DNA of 35,007 nt, taken from the NCBI GenBank assembly GCA_945877505.1, contig CAMDWT010000020.1, forward strand, positions 1 through 35,007. The letters run 5' to 3'. This DNA comes from Crenothrix polyspora (GTDB taxonomy: Bacteria > Pseudomonadota > Gammaproteobacteria > Methylococcales > Methylomonadaceae). Within the stretch, counting starts at the first letter, position 1. The number at the start of each line of letters is the position of its first letter. The notes below the pieces were generated by a model. It had not been told where the DNA came from, made no database searches, and saw only the letters and a program-made list of their open reading frames with translations. A program made the translations under genes and the position numbers. Shown here piece after piece: positions 23,307-32,048 of this stretch.

Positions 23307-25031
23307 ATGATTAAAACTATGATGACACTAAAACCATTCGTTAAGCCTGATGTCGAGATGAGGCTTGTTACGGCCCTACTGTTTTTTTTACTTGCAATGA
23401 TGTTATTACCCGCGCCTTTATTGGCGGCAGACATAAGTGTTGCCGTGGATCGAAATCCGGTTAGCTTGGATGAATCGTTCCAGATAATTTTTACGGCGAC
23501 TCAATCACCTGACGACGATCCAGACTTTAGTCCATTGGAGCAGGAATTCTCCATACTTAATCAAAGTACTAGCAGTAGCTCATCCTGGGTTAATGGTAAA
23601 TCCAGTAAAAAGGTGCAATGGACATTGATAGTCATGGCTAAAAAATGGGGTAGTTTGCTTATTCCATCAATTAGATTTGGTCAGGATGCTAGTCACTCGT
23701 CTGCAGTGCTGGTGACCGATAAGGTGGCTAAAAAAACACTTAATAGTGATGAAGAGCTGTATGTAGAAGTTGAAGCAACCCCCGAAAGTCCGTTTATACA
23801 ATCGCAAGTTTTTTATACGCTACGTTTAGTGACAAAAGTGGATATTTCTCAAGCAAGGCTTAATGAGCCTGAGTTAGCCGATGCAGTGATTGAGCGTTTG
23901 GGTGAAGACAGTAATTATAATACACAGATTAATGGCGTAAATTATTCGGTTACCGAGCGTAAGTACGCTATTTTTCCACAAAAAAGCGGGCAATTAACGA
24001 TAAAGCCGGTCGTATTAACAGCCGAAATACTGACTAATAGTCGGCCTAGTTTTAATGGTTTTTTTAATTCACAGATGAGTAAGACGAAGCGAGTTGAGTC
24101 AAAAGCTATTGTGTTGGATGTAAAGCCTGTACCGACATCGTTTACAGGAAAGCATTGGTTGACTGCGGAACAATTGGTCTTAAAACAAGAATGGTCCGGT
24201 GATATTCAACAAATGAAAGTTGGCGAGCCTTTAACGAGAACCTTAAGTTTAGTTGCTCAAGGTGCAACGGTCGGGCAACTTCCTGAATTAAATAGCTTGG
24301 CGACCAATGATCAGTTAAAAGTATATCCTGATCAGCCGATATTGCAGGAACAGAAAAAAGTAGAAGGATTGCTGGCTTTTAGAGAAGAGAAAATAGCTTT
24401 GATGCCTTCAAAAGTTGGCGCCTATACATTGCCCGCTATTGAGATTCCTTGGTTCAACACGAAAAGCCAAAAAATGGAAATAGCGTCGATTCCTGAAACC
24501 GTTATTAACGCCATTTCAGCAACGGTAGCCGACGAAATGCCCGCTAGTGTTGCGCCAGTAGCGCCCCAAAAAGTTGAAGCCAGCGCAGGTATTGAAAGTT
24601 CAAAACAAGCGAATACATGGTTTTGGGTTTCTGTGTTTTTAGGGGTGGGTTGGCTAATAACGGTCGTATTTTTCTTAACTAAACACAGGTTTAAAAAAAC
24701 CGTTATTGAAAATAACGAAGCCGACGTTAATCTAAAAGGCTGTGTTAAAACTTTAAAGAATGCCTGTCGAAATAATGATGCAGTCAGTGCTAAAAATGCT
24801 TTGCTTGATTGGGGTAGACAAAAGTTTAATAGCAACAATCTGGGCACGATTGCGGTTTTTTGTGATGCGCGATTAAGAGATGAAATTATACTTTTAAATA
24901 AAGTCTTATACGGTAAAGAGTTAAGCCAATGGCAAGGTAAAAAATTGTTTCAGGCCTTCACTGAAAATAAAGCCAGAGAAAAGATTGCGGATACTGAGGA
25001 TAAAAGTTTAGAGCCGCTTTTTCGCTTATAG
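23307..25031 (+). CDS. batD: BatD-like protein
   Basis: Large membrane-anchored protein of the BatD (oxygen-tolerance/aerotolerance) family. After a signal peptide (RLVTALLFFLLAMMLLPAPLLAA) comes a periplasmic beta-rich region with repeated blocks (DISVAVDRNPVSLDESFQI; WTLIVMAKKWGSLLIPSIRFG; GAYTLPAIEIPWFNTKS), then one membrane helix near the position encoded by 24617-24685, and a cytoplasmic tail. The open frame begins at a TTG (23259); ATGs at 23307 and 23358 are both possible, and the one at 23358 gives the tidiest signal peptide. In most genomes batD follows moxR-batA-batB; none of these is in the preceding 8 kb, so this copy is separated from its usual partners. Confidence 0.85.
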   Translation: MIKTMMTLKPFVKPDVEMRLVTALLFFLLAMMLLPAPLLAADISVAVDRNPVSLDESFQIIFTATQSPDDDPDFSPLEQEFSILNQSTSSSSSWVNGKSSKKVQWTLIVMAKKWGSLLIPSIRFGQDASHSSAVLVTDKVAKKTLNSDEELYVEVEATPESPFIQSQVFYTLRLVTKVDISQARLNEPELADAVIERLGEDSNYNTQINGVNYSVTERKYAIFPQKSGQLTIKPVVLTAEILTNSRPSFNGFFNSQMSKTKRVESKAIVLDVKPVPTSFTGKHWLTAEQLVLKQEWSGDIQQMKVGEPLTRTLSLVAQGATVGQLPELNSLATNDQLKVYPDQPILQEQKKVEGLLAFREEKIALMPSKVGAYTLPAIEIPWFNTKSQKMEIASIPETVINAISATVADEMPASVAPVAPQKVEASAGIESSKQANTWFWVSVFLGVGWLITVVFFLTKHRFKKTVIENNEADVNLKGCVKTLKNACRNNDAVSAKNALLDWGRQKFNSNNLGTIAVFCDARLRDEIILLNKVLYGKELSQWQGKKLFQAFTENKAREKIADTEDKSLEPLFRL

Positions 25032-25080
25032 AGAATACCTAACGGTGTCGATAAATTTAATTAGCGCCGTTGTGGTCTTA

Positions 25081-25099
25081 TTAGATACTTAGTATCTAA
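25081..25099. promoter_or_regulatory. Palindrome upstream of trmN6
   Basis: Perfect arms TTAGATAC (25081-25088) and GTATCTAA (25092-25099) with a TTA centre, 26 bases before the trmN6 start. It could be an operator or the end of the batD transcript; no T-run follows. Confidence 0.4.
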
Positions 25100-25125
25100 C
25101 GACTAGACTGAAGACTATTTGTTAT

Positions 25126-25842
25126 ATGTCAATTTTTCGCTTTCAGCAGTTTACAGTCATACAAAAACAGTCAGCAATGAAAGTTTGTACGGATGCTGTT
25201 TTATTTGGCGCAATGGCACCGGTTAGTTGCGGCGATAAGGTTTTGGATATTGGGGCGGGGACCGGATTATTGTCTTTGATGATGGCTCAGTTGGGCGCAG
25301 CGCAGGTAACTGCAGTCGAGTTAACAGAGCAGGCTTACGAAGAAGCACAGTTAAACTTTGCTAATAGTCCTTGGACGGATCATCTTGTTGCGGTGCATCA
25401 AGATATCCAAAGGTTTTCTACGGCTGAAAAGCAGCAATACGATCTTATTATTTGTAATCCGCCTTTTTTTGAGAACCATAGCAAGACGACCAATTCTTTA
25501 AGGAAAATTGCCAGACACAATGATGCGTTATCGTATGCAGATTTACTTAAAAGCATAGGGGATTTGTTAGCCGCTGAGGGTTTGTTTTACGTATTGTTGC
25601 CTATCCCTGCGGTAGACAAATTTATTGAAATGGCGGTGTTAGCGGGCTTTTATTTGAAGTATCAAACTGATTTTCGGGGTTATGATCATAATGAAGCTAA
25701 AGTTTCAGCCTTAACATTGAGTCGTGTTGAGGGGTTTTACGTTAAAAGATTACTGACGATTTATGAGGCGCATAGAGTTTACGGACAAGAAAGCCAAGTC
25801 TATTTAGAACCGTTTCTTTTGCGGTTTTCTAAAGCTAATTAA
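25126..25842 (+). CDS. trmN6: tRNA1(Val) (adenine37-N6)-methyltransferase TrmN6
   Basis: 238-residue class I methyltransferase that makes m6A37 in tRNA-Val (E. coli YfiC). Visible motifs: FRFQQFTVIQ and MKVCTDAVLFGA at the N-terminus, SAM-binding VLDIGAGTGLLSL at about 39-51, and the N6-adenine catalytic motif NPPF at residues 111-114. Length and motif order match the family. It converges on the minus-strand coiled-coil gene. Confidence 0.92.
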   Translation: MSIFRFQQFTVIQKQSAMKVCTDAVLFGAMAPVSCGDKVLDIGAGTGLLSLMMAQLGAAQVTAVELTEQAYEEAQLNFANSPWTDHLVAVHQDIQRFSTAEKQQYDLIICNPPFFENHSKTTNSLRKIARHNDALSYADLLKSIGDLLAAEGLFYVLLPIPAVDKFIEMAVLAGFYLKYQTDFRGYDHNEAKVSALTLSRVEGFYVKRLLTIYEAHRVYGQESQVYLEPFLLRFSKAN

Positions 25843-25860
25843 GATTAAATCGTGGATTTG

Positions 25861-25878
25861 CAACACGTCCTTGTGTTG
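25861..25878. terminator. Weak hairpin between convergent genes
   Basis: CAACAC (25861-25866) and GTGTTG (25873-25878) with a 6-base loop, between trmN6 and the minus-strand coiled-coil gene. No U-tract, so a terminator role is only suggested by position. Confidence 0.3.
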
Positions 25879-25901
25879 TAGTGAGCATCAAATTAATCAA
25901 G

Positions 25902-26654
25902 CTACTGTTCTTGCTTGTCTAGATCTTCAGAGGCGTGAGGCTCAGGATCATTCGGAGAGACACTATTATTTAATTTCTTTCGGCTGTTGTATATCCAAGC
26001 GATAGCAACAACTAAGAGAACAAGTATAATTAAAGAAATGATAACTAAAAATTTATATAAGCCCTCGTTTCCAGTGCCTGATAAATAAGAACCTACCCCC
26101 CCAGCAACCGTTCTATTAACATCGGCTTCTGATTGAACAACGTCAATTTCAGTAGATTCTTTTTTTCTAGCTAAAGCGGTTTCTTCTGCAATGCTTTTAA
26201 TTCTATCATTGGCTATAGCCGCTTCTAAATCGGCTTTAGCTTTAAGTCGTTGTGTCTCTAATTCTTCTTGTTGAATTTTTAACGCCGACTGTTGTTTGAT
26301 AAATTCACGCGCTTCATCTTCCTGTGCCTGAGATCTGGCTTTATCTTGCAGCCTTTCTGCTTCTATTTTATTTTGTACGGATTTAGCTCTTTCTGCGGCA
26401 GCTTTATTTGCATCAGCCTCTATCTTCATTGCCTTTTCTTGTAAGCGGCGATCAGCTTCTCGTTGTTGAATGGCAATAGTTCCTAAGCGTTTTTGTTCGG
26501 CTTGTTGCGCAGTAAATTCATCTTGAGCTTGTGATTTTTCATTAGCTATCGTTTGAGTTTGTACACTATCAAGCGCGTTTAATTGGTCGGTTAGTGACGG
26601 GTCTGCAATAGCTAAGCTGCTAAATAATGAGATAAAAAAAATAAACTTGTTCAT
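25902..26654 (-). CDS. Exported coiled-coil protein with C-terminal membrane helix
   Basis: About 250 residues; I do not recognise a named family. The open frame extends further upstream into the preceding gene, but the ATG at 26652-26654, one base after that gene's stop, gives a clean signal peptide (MNKFIFFISLFSSLAIA). Residues about 18-165 are a long, highly charged helix rich in Ala, Glu, Gln and Lys, certainly a coiled coil. A membrane helix follows (FLVIISLIILVLLVVAIAWIY), then a polar tail. Topology would place the coil in the periplasm. Its linkage to the lipoprotein gene just upstream suggests joint expression and perhaps an envelope-spanning role. Confidence 0.82.
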   Translation of the reverse strand: MNKFIFFISLFSSLAIADPSLTDQLNALDSVQTQTIANEKSQAQDEFTAQQAEQKRLGTIAIQQREADRRLQEKAMKIEADANKAAAERAKSVQNKIEAERLQDKARSQAQEDEAREFIKQQSALKIQQEELETQRLKAKADLEAAIANDRIKSIAEETALARKKESTEIDVVQSEADVNRTVAGGVGSYLSGTGNEGLYKFLVIISLIILVLLVVAIAWIYNSRKKLNNSVSPNDPEPHASEDLDKQEQ

Positions 26655-26655
26655 T

Positions 26656-27162
26656 CTATTTCTCAACAGGACAAACTGCATTTGGTTGGATACGCGTTTC
26701 ATTTGGGCCAGTCGAAATAATGAGAGCGGTTAGATTGGGTTTAAATTCACATAATTTACCGACTTGAGCCGAGGTAAAAATTTTGCCATTTTCAATATAG
26801 GCAATTGAAACGCCCTCAACTAAAACTTTATCAGATACCATCGAGCCAGCTCCTGCACCTAGAGCACCGCCACCTAGAGTAGTCCCAACAGTAGCCGCTG
26901 TGCCAATGCCGCCAAACCCACCTGCTAATCCACCTGCTATTGCACCTAATGCGCCGCCTGCGATCATCGCTTGTTTTTGTTGTTTGGAATTATCAACCTC
27001 AATTTGAGCGGGTAATACAGCTGTTATTTTGATTGTTCTAGCATTTTGGGAAGTATTAACTTGTCCAGCCTTATAAACATTACCTTTTAAGTTTTCACCA
27101 GTTGCTGCACAACCCGTCATTGTCATTACGGTTAGCATAGCAATTATCTTGTGTGTTTTCAT
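26656..27162 (-). CDS. Glycine-zipper outer membrane lipoprotein (SlyB-like)
   Basis: 168-residue lipoprotein. The lipobox MTGC puts the lipidated cysteine at about residue 18. Residues 60-110 form a glycine-zipper helix pair (GGALGAIAGGLAGGFGGIG, then TLGGGALGAGAGSMV), as in the SlyB/17-kDa antigen family, followed by a small beta domain (LVEGVSIAYIENGKIFTS; ALIISTGPNETRIQPN). AGGATC precedes the ATG. Its stop is one base before the start of the coiled-coil gene, so the two form an operon. The family resides in the outer membrane; precise function is unknown. Confidence 0.88.
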   Translation of the reverse strand: MKTHKIIAMLTVMTMTGCAATGENLKGNVYKAGQVNTSQNARTIKITAVLPAQIEVDNSKQQKQAMIAGGALGAIAGGLAGGFGGIGTAATVGTTLGGGALGAGAGSMVSDKVLVEGVSIAYIENGKIFTSAQVGKLCEFKPNLTALIISTGPNETRIQPNAVCPVEK

Positions 27163-27252
27163 ATTAGGATCCTTTATTTTTTATGATAAATAATGTTTAT
27201 ACGGCCATTTATTTTTTTTTGCAATACATCCCTGTATATAGGTGTTTAAAAA

Positions 27253-27648
27253 TCATCTAACAACTTTGTGTCCACGACCACTCATACAATTGTTAAATGA
27301 GCTTTTATATTTGTCTTCTGCGCTGACACCTTTATAGGTGCCGCCACCAAGGCCACCGGCAGCGGCTCCAATAGCTGCACCTGTGCCGGGGCTTCCAACA
27401 AATGCCCCAATAATAGCTCCTCCAGCGGCGCCTATTAAAGCGCCTGTTCCGGCGCCTACGGCAGTTTCAGTTGCAGTGCCACCAGAGGCTTGACTTGCAA
27501 GTTGTTTACATTCAGACATGTCTTGATCAATTCGATAGGCATTGGGATCATTATAAGAATCGATAGTGGGCGCCCAGCCACCTTGACTTGCACAGGCGGT
27601 TAGTAAAATAATGCCGATAAAAACACAGCTAGTTGTAAATTTTTTCAT
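27253..27648 (-). CDS. Glycine-zipper lipoprotein
   Basis: 131-residue lipoprotein with lipobox LTAC and lipidated cysteine at about residue 19. The mature part has a short polar region (PTIDSYNDPNAYRIDQDMSEC), a glycine zipper of about 45 residues (GAGTGALIGAAGGAIIGAFV, GAAIGAAAGGLGGG), and a tail with NNCMSGRGHKVV. The two cysteines outside the lipobox flank the zipper and may form a disulfide, a layout common in small envelope lipoproteins. AAAGGT precedes the ATG by nine bases. It lies 90 bases upstream of the second lipoprotein gene. Confidence 0.88.
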   Translation of the reverse strand: MKKFTTSCVFIGIILLTACASQGGWAPTIDSYNDPNAYRIDQDMSECKQLASQASGGTATETAVGAGTGALIGAAGGAIIGAFVGSPGTGAAIGAAAGGLGGGTYKGVSAEDKYKSSFNNCMSGRGHKVVR

Positions 27649-27887
27649 TGTGCGTACCTTTTAAGTTGGGGTTGCAGTATATTGATTAAGTATGAATACA
27701 ATCTGAACGAAGTGGCTATTAATGTTTAAATTAAAGTAGCTCATTAGCACTATTTTGTTACGCTAACAGTAAAGATGCAAATTTTTTAGTGCGGTTTGAG
27801 CCCTTATTAGGTTTTGTAAAAATAGCGTAAAAGCAGACTGAATGCTAAAATCGGTTTTTTAATAAATCCAACTATTTTAGGAAGGTC

Positions 27888-28178
27888 ATGAGTAAAATTA
27901 CTATCGAGCATAATCCTAGTGAAGAGCGTTTAAAGGAATTGGGTGTTTCCGCTTGGTCGATTTGGGAAAAAGAAATTTCAAAGTTCCCAATAGATTTTGA
28001 TGAAACTGAATGTGCTTATGTCTTAGAGGGCGAAATACTGGTAACGCCCGCTGACGGTCAGCAAGTAAGAATTGTCGCGGGTGATTTGGTGTCGTTCCAC
28101 GCAGGCTTAGATAGTCAGTGGGAAGTGGTTAAGCCTTTGCGTAAGCATTATAGTTACGATTATCCAAACGGTATCTAG
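27888..28178 (+). CDS. Small cupin-domain protein
   Basis: 96-residue single cupin barrel of the Cupin_3 (ureidoglycine aminohydrolase-like, DUF861) type. The strand pattern CAYVLEGEILVTPADGQQ, then VAGDLVSFHAGLDSQWEV, fits the two cupin motifs, but the metal-binding histidines of the classical family are mostly missing, so catalysis is uncertain. AGGAAGG lies just before the ATG. It stands alone; its 239-base upstream region shows nothing beyond a likely promoter. Confidence 0.85.
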   Translation: MSKITIEHNPSEERLKELGVSAWSIWEKEISKFPIDFDETECAYVLEGEILVTPADGQQVRIVAGDLVSFHAGLDSQWEVVKPLRKHYSYDYPNGI

Positions 28179-28260
28179 TCGGTGATGAGTTTTTTAAGAA
28201 GATCTTAGTGTTAAGGCTGATCTGATTAAAAAAATCAATAGGCTGTTAGAAATTGGATGC

Positions 28261-28292
28261 GGATGACATTATGAATAATCGTAATGTCATCC
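28261..28292. repeat. Inverted repeat between cupin and yebC-like genes
   Basis: Perfect 11-base arms GGATGACATTA (28261-28271) and TAATGTCATCC (28282-28292) with a 10-base loop, between convergent genes. No U-tract. It may be a terminator or a dispersed palindromic element of the chromosome. Confidence 0.5.
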
Positions 28293-28363
28293 CAGCACGT
28301 CTCGGTTTGATTTGTTAGCGTGCGCTCTATCGAAGATGTAAGGCTGCGCAGTAAACAATCAGT

Positions 28364-29083
28364 TTAAAATTCAGCGTCATGGTAAACGTTCTGGACATCA
28401 TCTAAATCATTTAGCATGTCTAAAAATTTTTCAAACATGGCTAAATCTTCTTCGTCACTAATGGGGGTGGTTCCTCTTGGCAAGAATTGAATCTCATCAA
28501 CATCAAAGTCAATATCACCTAACGCCTCGGCTAAGGCTTGCTTCGCTTTAAAATATTCAGCATGGGGTGTAAAAACAGTAATCTTTCCGTCATCACTTTC
28601 AATGTCAGTAACATCAACATCAGCCATCAGTAAGGCTTCAAGAACAGCATCTTCGTTGTTATTTTTAAAAGCTAAAATGGCTGAGTGGTCAAACATGTGA
28701 CTGACCACGCCTTGAGTGCCAATTTTACATTTGGTTTTAGTAAAGCATAGACGTACATCACCAAAAGTTCGATTTGGATTATCAGTGAGGCAGTCAATAA
28801 TGACCATGCAACCACCGGGGCCAAAGCCTTCATAGCGAGCGGGTGCAAAATCTTCACCACCGCCACCTTTAGCTTTTTCAATTGCTTTTTCAATGACATG
28901 GCTAGGTACTTGGTCTTTTTTTGCGCGATCAATTAAGCCACGTAATGCCAAGTTCCCGTCTGGATCTACACCGCCTGCTTTAGCACACACAAATATTTCA
29001 CGGCCGTATTTACTGTAGACTTTTGCCTTAGTATCCGATGTTTTGGCCATTGACTCTTTACGGTTTTGATAAGCTCTTCCCAT
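28364..29083 (-). CDS. YebC/PmpR-family protein, YeeN type
   Basis: 239-residue member of the YebC family. Conserved blocks: [20 protein letters not shown] near the N-terminus, [36 protein letters not shown] and NRTFGDVR. The N-terminus ([14 protein letters not shown]) and the [10 protein letters not shown] block are closer to E. coli YeeN than to YebC, whose proteins begin MAGHSKW. By recent work YebC-type proteins act at the ribosome on difficult sequences such as prolines, and older work calls them transcription regulators; the role of the YeeN branch is not settled. GGAG lies about 11 bases before the ATG. Confidence 0.88.
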   Translation of the reverse strand: MGRAYQNRKESMAKTSDTKAKVYSKYGREIFVCAKAGGVDPDGNLALRGLIDRAKKDQVPSHVIEKAIEKAKGGGGEDFAPARYEGFGPGGCMVIIDCLTDNPNRTFGDVRLCFTKTKCKIGTQGVVSHMFDHSAILAFKNNNEDAVLEALLMADVDVTDIESDDGKITVFTPHAEYFKAKQALAEALGDIDFDVDEIQFLPRGTTPISDEEDLAMFEKFLDMLNDLDDVQNVYHDAEF

Positions 29084-29177
29084 ATAGCTGTTGCTCCATT
29101 CACTAAGATAAATAGACTAATTTTACAGATAAGTAATTATATAGGGAAACTTTTAGTCAATTTTCCTGTTCATTAGG

Positions 29178-29194
29178 AAGTCGTTTGGCGACTT
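29178..29194. other. Short hairpin in the spacer between yebC-like and hot-dog genes
   Basis: AAGTCG (29178-29183) and CGACTT (29189-29194) with loop TTTGG, 31 bases beyond the stop of the upstream minus-strand gene. It could end that transcript but lacks a U-tract. Confidence 0.3.
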
Positions 29195-29225
29195 GGAAAG
29201 ATTAAAAGCCTAGAGGGCCGTTAGC

Positions 29226-30155
29226 TTATTTCTGTCGGATATTTTTAAGTATTTCTTCTAAAGGAACAAGGTTCATACTCATTCTAAATAAAACATCGTT
29301 ATTTTGCAGTAGACCATAGCAGTGATAAGTTCTTAGCATGATGTTTGTTTGGTTGAGGGTATTTTCACTGGATTCAGGTAGTTGTTTGACAAGAATATGT
29401 AATTTGTCATTATTTTTTAGCTGGCTTACATGCTGTCGGTCAACTGAAATCTCATGGGAGGTATAAACCATGGGGTTAAGTTTAAAGTTATGGTGCTCTA
29501 ATTGCGCTTTTTCTAATAAAGCTCCGGAAGTAAGGCTGCAGGGAAATATTTCTGGATAATGAGCAACATGGGCTAGTTCATCAAAATAATCGGACTGTTC
29601 TGCTAAGGACCCTGATAAAAAGTTTTTTACAGAACCATTATTCATAAATTTCCGTTTTAGAAAATAATCTGTATTGGGAATAATAGTGCGGTCTGGGATC
29701 TCGTTTAGATCGGGTAACTTGGTGAAAGCCGTATCAGGCAAAAATAAAGGCGTTTGTGTTTCTTTCTTAAAGCCCAATAAGACGGTTTTGCCATCAGACT
29801 TCATCGCAATACGATTGCCTAGCGTTAAGTTGGGAATGGTTGTGATGAGTGTTTTTTTTATATCTAAATATACGGGCGTTCTTGGTCTAACCGCATTGAC
29901 AAAGGTGATTTGGTAATTGCTGAAGCGTAAATTGTTTTCAGCAATTATTCGATTTTCATGGTGGGTTTTTCGATAAAGGTGCATTTGGTATTCAATTAGT
30001 GTATTTAATTGATAACCCAATACGATGGGTCCTTTAAAAGGATTGTGTGTTATTTGTAACCATTTATGTTTGTCGTGGAATAAATTAAAGTCGTCGGTCG
30101 CATTGCGAGCCACTTCAATGTGAATCTGGTCAAAAACAAAGGGTTCATTTTTCAT
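29226..30155 (-). CDS. Probable double hot-dog-fold protein (MaoC-like)
   Basis: 309-residue soluble protein. The N-terminal half has the hydratase-like block ARNATDDFNLFHDKHKW followed by KGPIVLGYQL, the layout of MaoC-type hot-dog dehydratases, where D and H of D-x-N-x-x-H are catalytic. The C-terminal half (VYTSHEISVDRQHVSQLK; IMLRTYHCYGLLQNNDVLFR) looks like a second, motif-free hot-dog domain. A role in fatty acid or polyketide-like thioester chemistry is the natural inference, but no such genes adjoin it. Both neighbours on this strand are separate genes with their own spacers. Confidence 0.65.
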   Translation of the reverse strand: MKNEPFVFDQIHIEVARNATDDFNLFHDKHKWLQITHNPFKGPIVLGYQLNTLIEYQMHLYRKTHHENRIIAENNLRFSNYQITFVNAVRPRTPVYLDIKKTLITTIPNLTLGNRIAMKSDGKTVLLGFKKETQTPLFLPDTAFTKLPDLNEIPDRTIIPNTDYFLKRKFMNNGSVKNFLSGSLAEQSDYFDELAHVAHYPEIFPCSLTSGALLEKAQLEHHNFKLNPMVYTSHEISVDRQHVSQLKNNDKLHILVKQLPESSENTLNQTNIMLRTYHCYGLLQNNDVLFRMSMNLVPLEEILKNIRQK

Positions 30156-30326
30156 TTTTATTCTCTGGACTTATGGCTAAGCGTTAGAAATGCAAGAGGT
30201 ATTGATTAATAGGCTTTTTTCAGTACCTAAGCCATCAGCTTGAGGTATAGAGCGGAACGTCTTGTTATCAGTGCTGAGTAGCAGGGCGTTGCTGTAGATA
30301 ATATATCTGTTGAGTATTAGATAAAG

Positions 30327-30358
30327 CTGTAATGCTTGCTAAAAGGCAGGCATTACAG
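30327..30358 (-). terminator. Strong hairpin after the 151-residue protein gene
   Basis: CTGTAATGCTTGC (30327-30339) pairs with GCAGGCATTACAG (30346-30358), 13 bases with one wobble and a 6-base loop. It begins 17 bases after the stop codon of the minus-strand gene; the following sequence CTTTATC is a poor U-tract, so termination may be partial. Confidence 0.55.
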
Positions 30359-30374
30359 TCTATGCAATTGAGCA

Positions 30375-30830
30375 TTAAGGTTTATATTTGCTGATTTTTT
30401 CAAGTTTAAGCAGTGCTGCTTTGATCGTGTCTTCAATGGCAGGGTCTAGCTCAGCATTTTTATAGACTTTTTCAACCAATCCTTCTGCTACTAAGGCATC
30501 CTTTATCCAGCGCTTGGTAAATCGATAGTTGGCGTAGGCGGTGGTGACTTCTCCAGTGACGGGGTCTTTTAAGCCTTTTTTTGCAGGTGGCGTCGCTTGA
30601 ATTTTTGTTTTTGGTTTTTCTGCGCTTTTAGCCGCTGGTTTTGGAGCGTTAGCGGTTGGCTTTGCCTTTTTTACGGTGGCATCAACGATGGGTTGAATGA
30701 TCGTTTCTTTTGGAGTTTCTTGCTTTGCCTTTGGAGCTACCGATTTAGAAATTCCTTTATGATCATTTACGGCCACATAAATAACATAAGCAACAAAAAT
30801 AACAGTTAAAACAAATAGTCCTTCAGTCAT
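30375..30830 (-). CDS. Hypothetical protein with N-terminal membrane helix
   Basis: 151 residues from the ATG at 30828-30830, which follows an AAAGGTGGGGG sequence; an in-frame ATG 51 bases upstream is less likely. Residues 3-22 form a membrane helix (GLFVLTVIFVAYVIYVAV). Residues about 30-85 are a Lys/Pro/Ala-rich low-complexity linker (PKPAAKSAEKPKTK). The C-terminal about 60 residues (DPVTGEVTTAYANYRFTKRW, then LDPAIEDTIKAALLKLEKI) form a small folded domain I cannot name. Linker-plus-domain anchored by one helix is typical of periplasm- or cytoplasm-facing scaffold proteins. No function assigned. Confidence 0.75.
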   Translation of the reverse strand: MTEGLFVLTVIFVAYVIYVAVNDHKGISKSVAPKAKQETPKETIIQPIVDATVKKAKPTANAPKPAAKSAEKPKTKIQATPPAKKGLKDPVTGEVTTAYANYRFTKRWIKDALVAEGLVEKVYKNAELDPAIEDTIKAALLKLEKISKYKP

Positions 30831-31226
30831 AAAGCCCCCACCTTTTAATTGATTGCAATTTTTGCCTTGAGAAATTCCCATGACTAATACAGTAGATAAA
30901 GTTACTGATGCTTAAATATACCAGAAGCTATCGGTCTAGTTAAGTCTTAAATTGATAAGTTACTAAAATGGTAAGGTTATTCTAGTGATTTTAAAAAATA
31001 GTCGCTAATTATTTTTTCGAATTCCTAAAATGGGTTAGATAGAGATTAAGTAAATGCAAGCTATGGCCATTGATGGGTGGTATTTTTGAGGTAATTTTTG
31101 GCAGTATAATTAAGGTTGATGGTTTATTTAATAAAATTGAACAGTTTCTTAAGGAGCATATTACGCACTAAAACAGTCGGTTAAATATTATCCGCGTGTA
31201 TAATAAACTTTTTATATTAAAGGCCT
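30831..31226. other. Divergent intergenic region
   Basis: About 395 AT-rich bases between divergent genes. A TATAAT at 31199-31204 lies 22 bases before the spermidine-synthase-like start, but no good -35 is at the right distance. Nothing else was recognised. Confidence 0.5.
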
Positions 31227-32048
31227 ATGCGTTTTGTTATGTACAAATATGAGGGTTTGCTCATTCATGAAAGTCATGACGATGAAGGTATCATAGAAGT
31301 TATTGATCTTAAAGGAGTTAGATCGTTACACTTTGGCTCTTCTTCTCGGCAAAGTAGTATGCGGTTAGCTGAGCCCTATAAACTTGAGCTTGATTATGTT
31401 CGAGCGATGACCAGTTGGTTATTATTTAAGCCTACGCTTGAAGAAGATGCACTGATTATAGGTTTGGGAGGAGGCTCATTGACTAAGCATTTGCTGCAAA
31501 ATTTTGTTGATTGTCGCCTAAAAGCGATAGAGTTTAGAAAGAGTGTCGTTAAGATTGCGCGCAGCCATTTTGGCTTGCCTTTAGATCCTAGGTTAAAAAT
31601 TATTGTTGATGATGGTGGTGATTATATTCGACAACATGAAGAATCTCATCGTGAACGCTACAGTTTATTGATTATTGATGCGTTTGATCATGACGGGATA
31701 GCGCCCTCAATTTGTAATGAGGCCTTTTTTGACGCTTGCAAAGCGATTTTAAAAAATGATGGAATTCTTGTGATGAATCTTTGGGGAGGCACGCATAATC
31801 CGGAGTTTCAACAGGTATCTTTGTGGTTGGCTCGAGTTTTTAATTGGCGCACGCTTTTCCTACCTGTTCGAGATAAGGGCAATATTATCGCTTTAGCTTT
31901 TAATAACTATTCACCACTTTATTCTTTAAAAGAACTAAGAACTAATGCCATGGCTCTTGAGCAGCAATATCAAATTGAGTTCCCGACTTTTTTAAAAACA
32001 CTTAAAAAACATAACGCAAGTACCTTTAACCAAGTGATCAAAACATGA
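31227..32048 (+). CDS. Spermidine-synthase-like SAM-fold protein
   Basis: 273-residue protein of the polyamine synthase/methyltransferase fold. The nucleotide-binding loop [16 protein letters not shown] is near residues 86-101, with an acidic residue ending the next strand (LKAIEF) and [10 protein letters not shown], then [14 protein letters not shown] at the catalytic position. True spermidine synthases have an Asp-rich YDVIxxDxxDP pattern that is only partly kept, and the N-terminal domain is short, so substrate and even activity are uncertain. AAAGG lies three bases before the ATG; a second ATG is at 31239. It overlaps ygiQ by four bases (ATGA). Confidence 0.8.
   Translation: MRFVMYKYEGLLIHESHDDEGIIEVIDLKGVRSLHFGSSSRQSSMRLAEPYKLELDYVRAMTSWLLFKPTLEEDALIIGLGGGSLTKHLLQNFVDCRLKAIEFRKSVVKIARSHFGLPLDPRLKIIVDDGGDYIRQHEESHRERYSLLIIDAFDHDGIAPSICNEAFFDACKAILKNDGILVMNLWGGTHNPEFQQVSLWLARVFNWRTLFLPVRDKGNIIALAFNNYSPLYSLKELRTNAMALEQQYQIEFPTFLKTLKKHNASTFNQVIKT

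Noticed and set aside
24422-24847. 141-codon minus-strand frame inside batD
   Set aside because: Antisense to the membrane helix and tail of BatD; no start signal.
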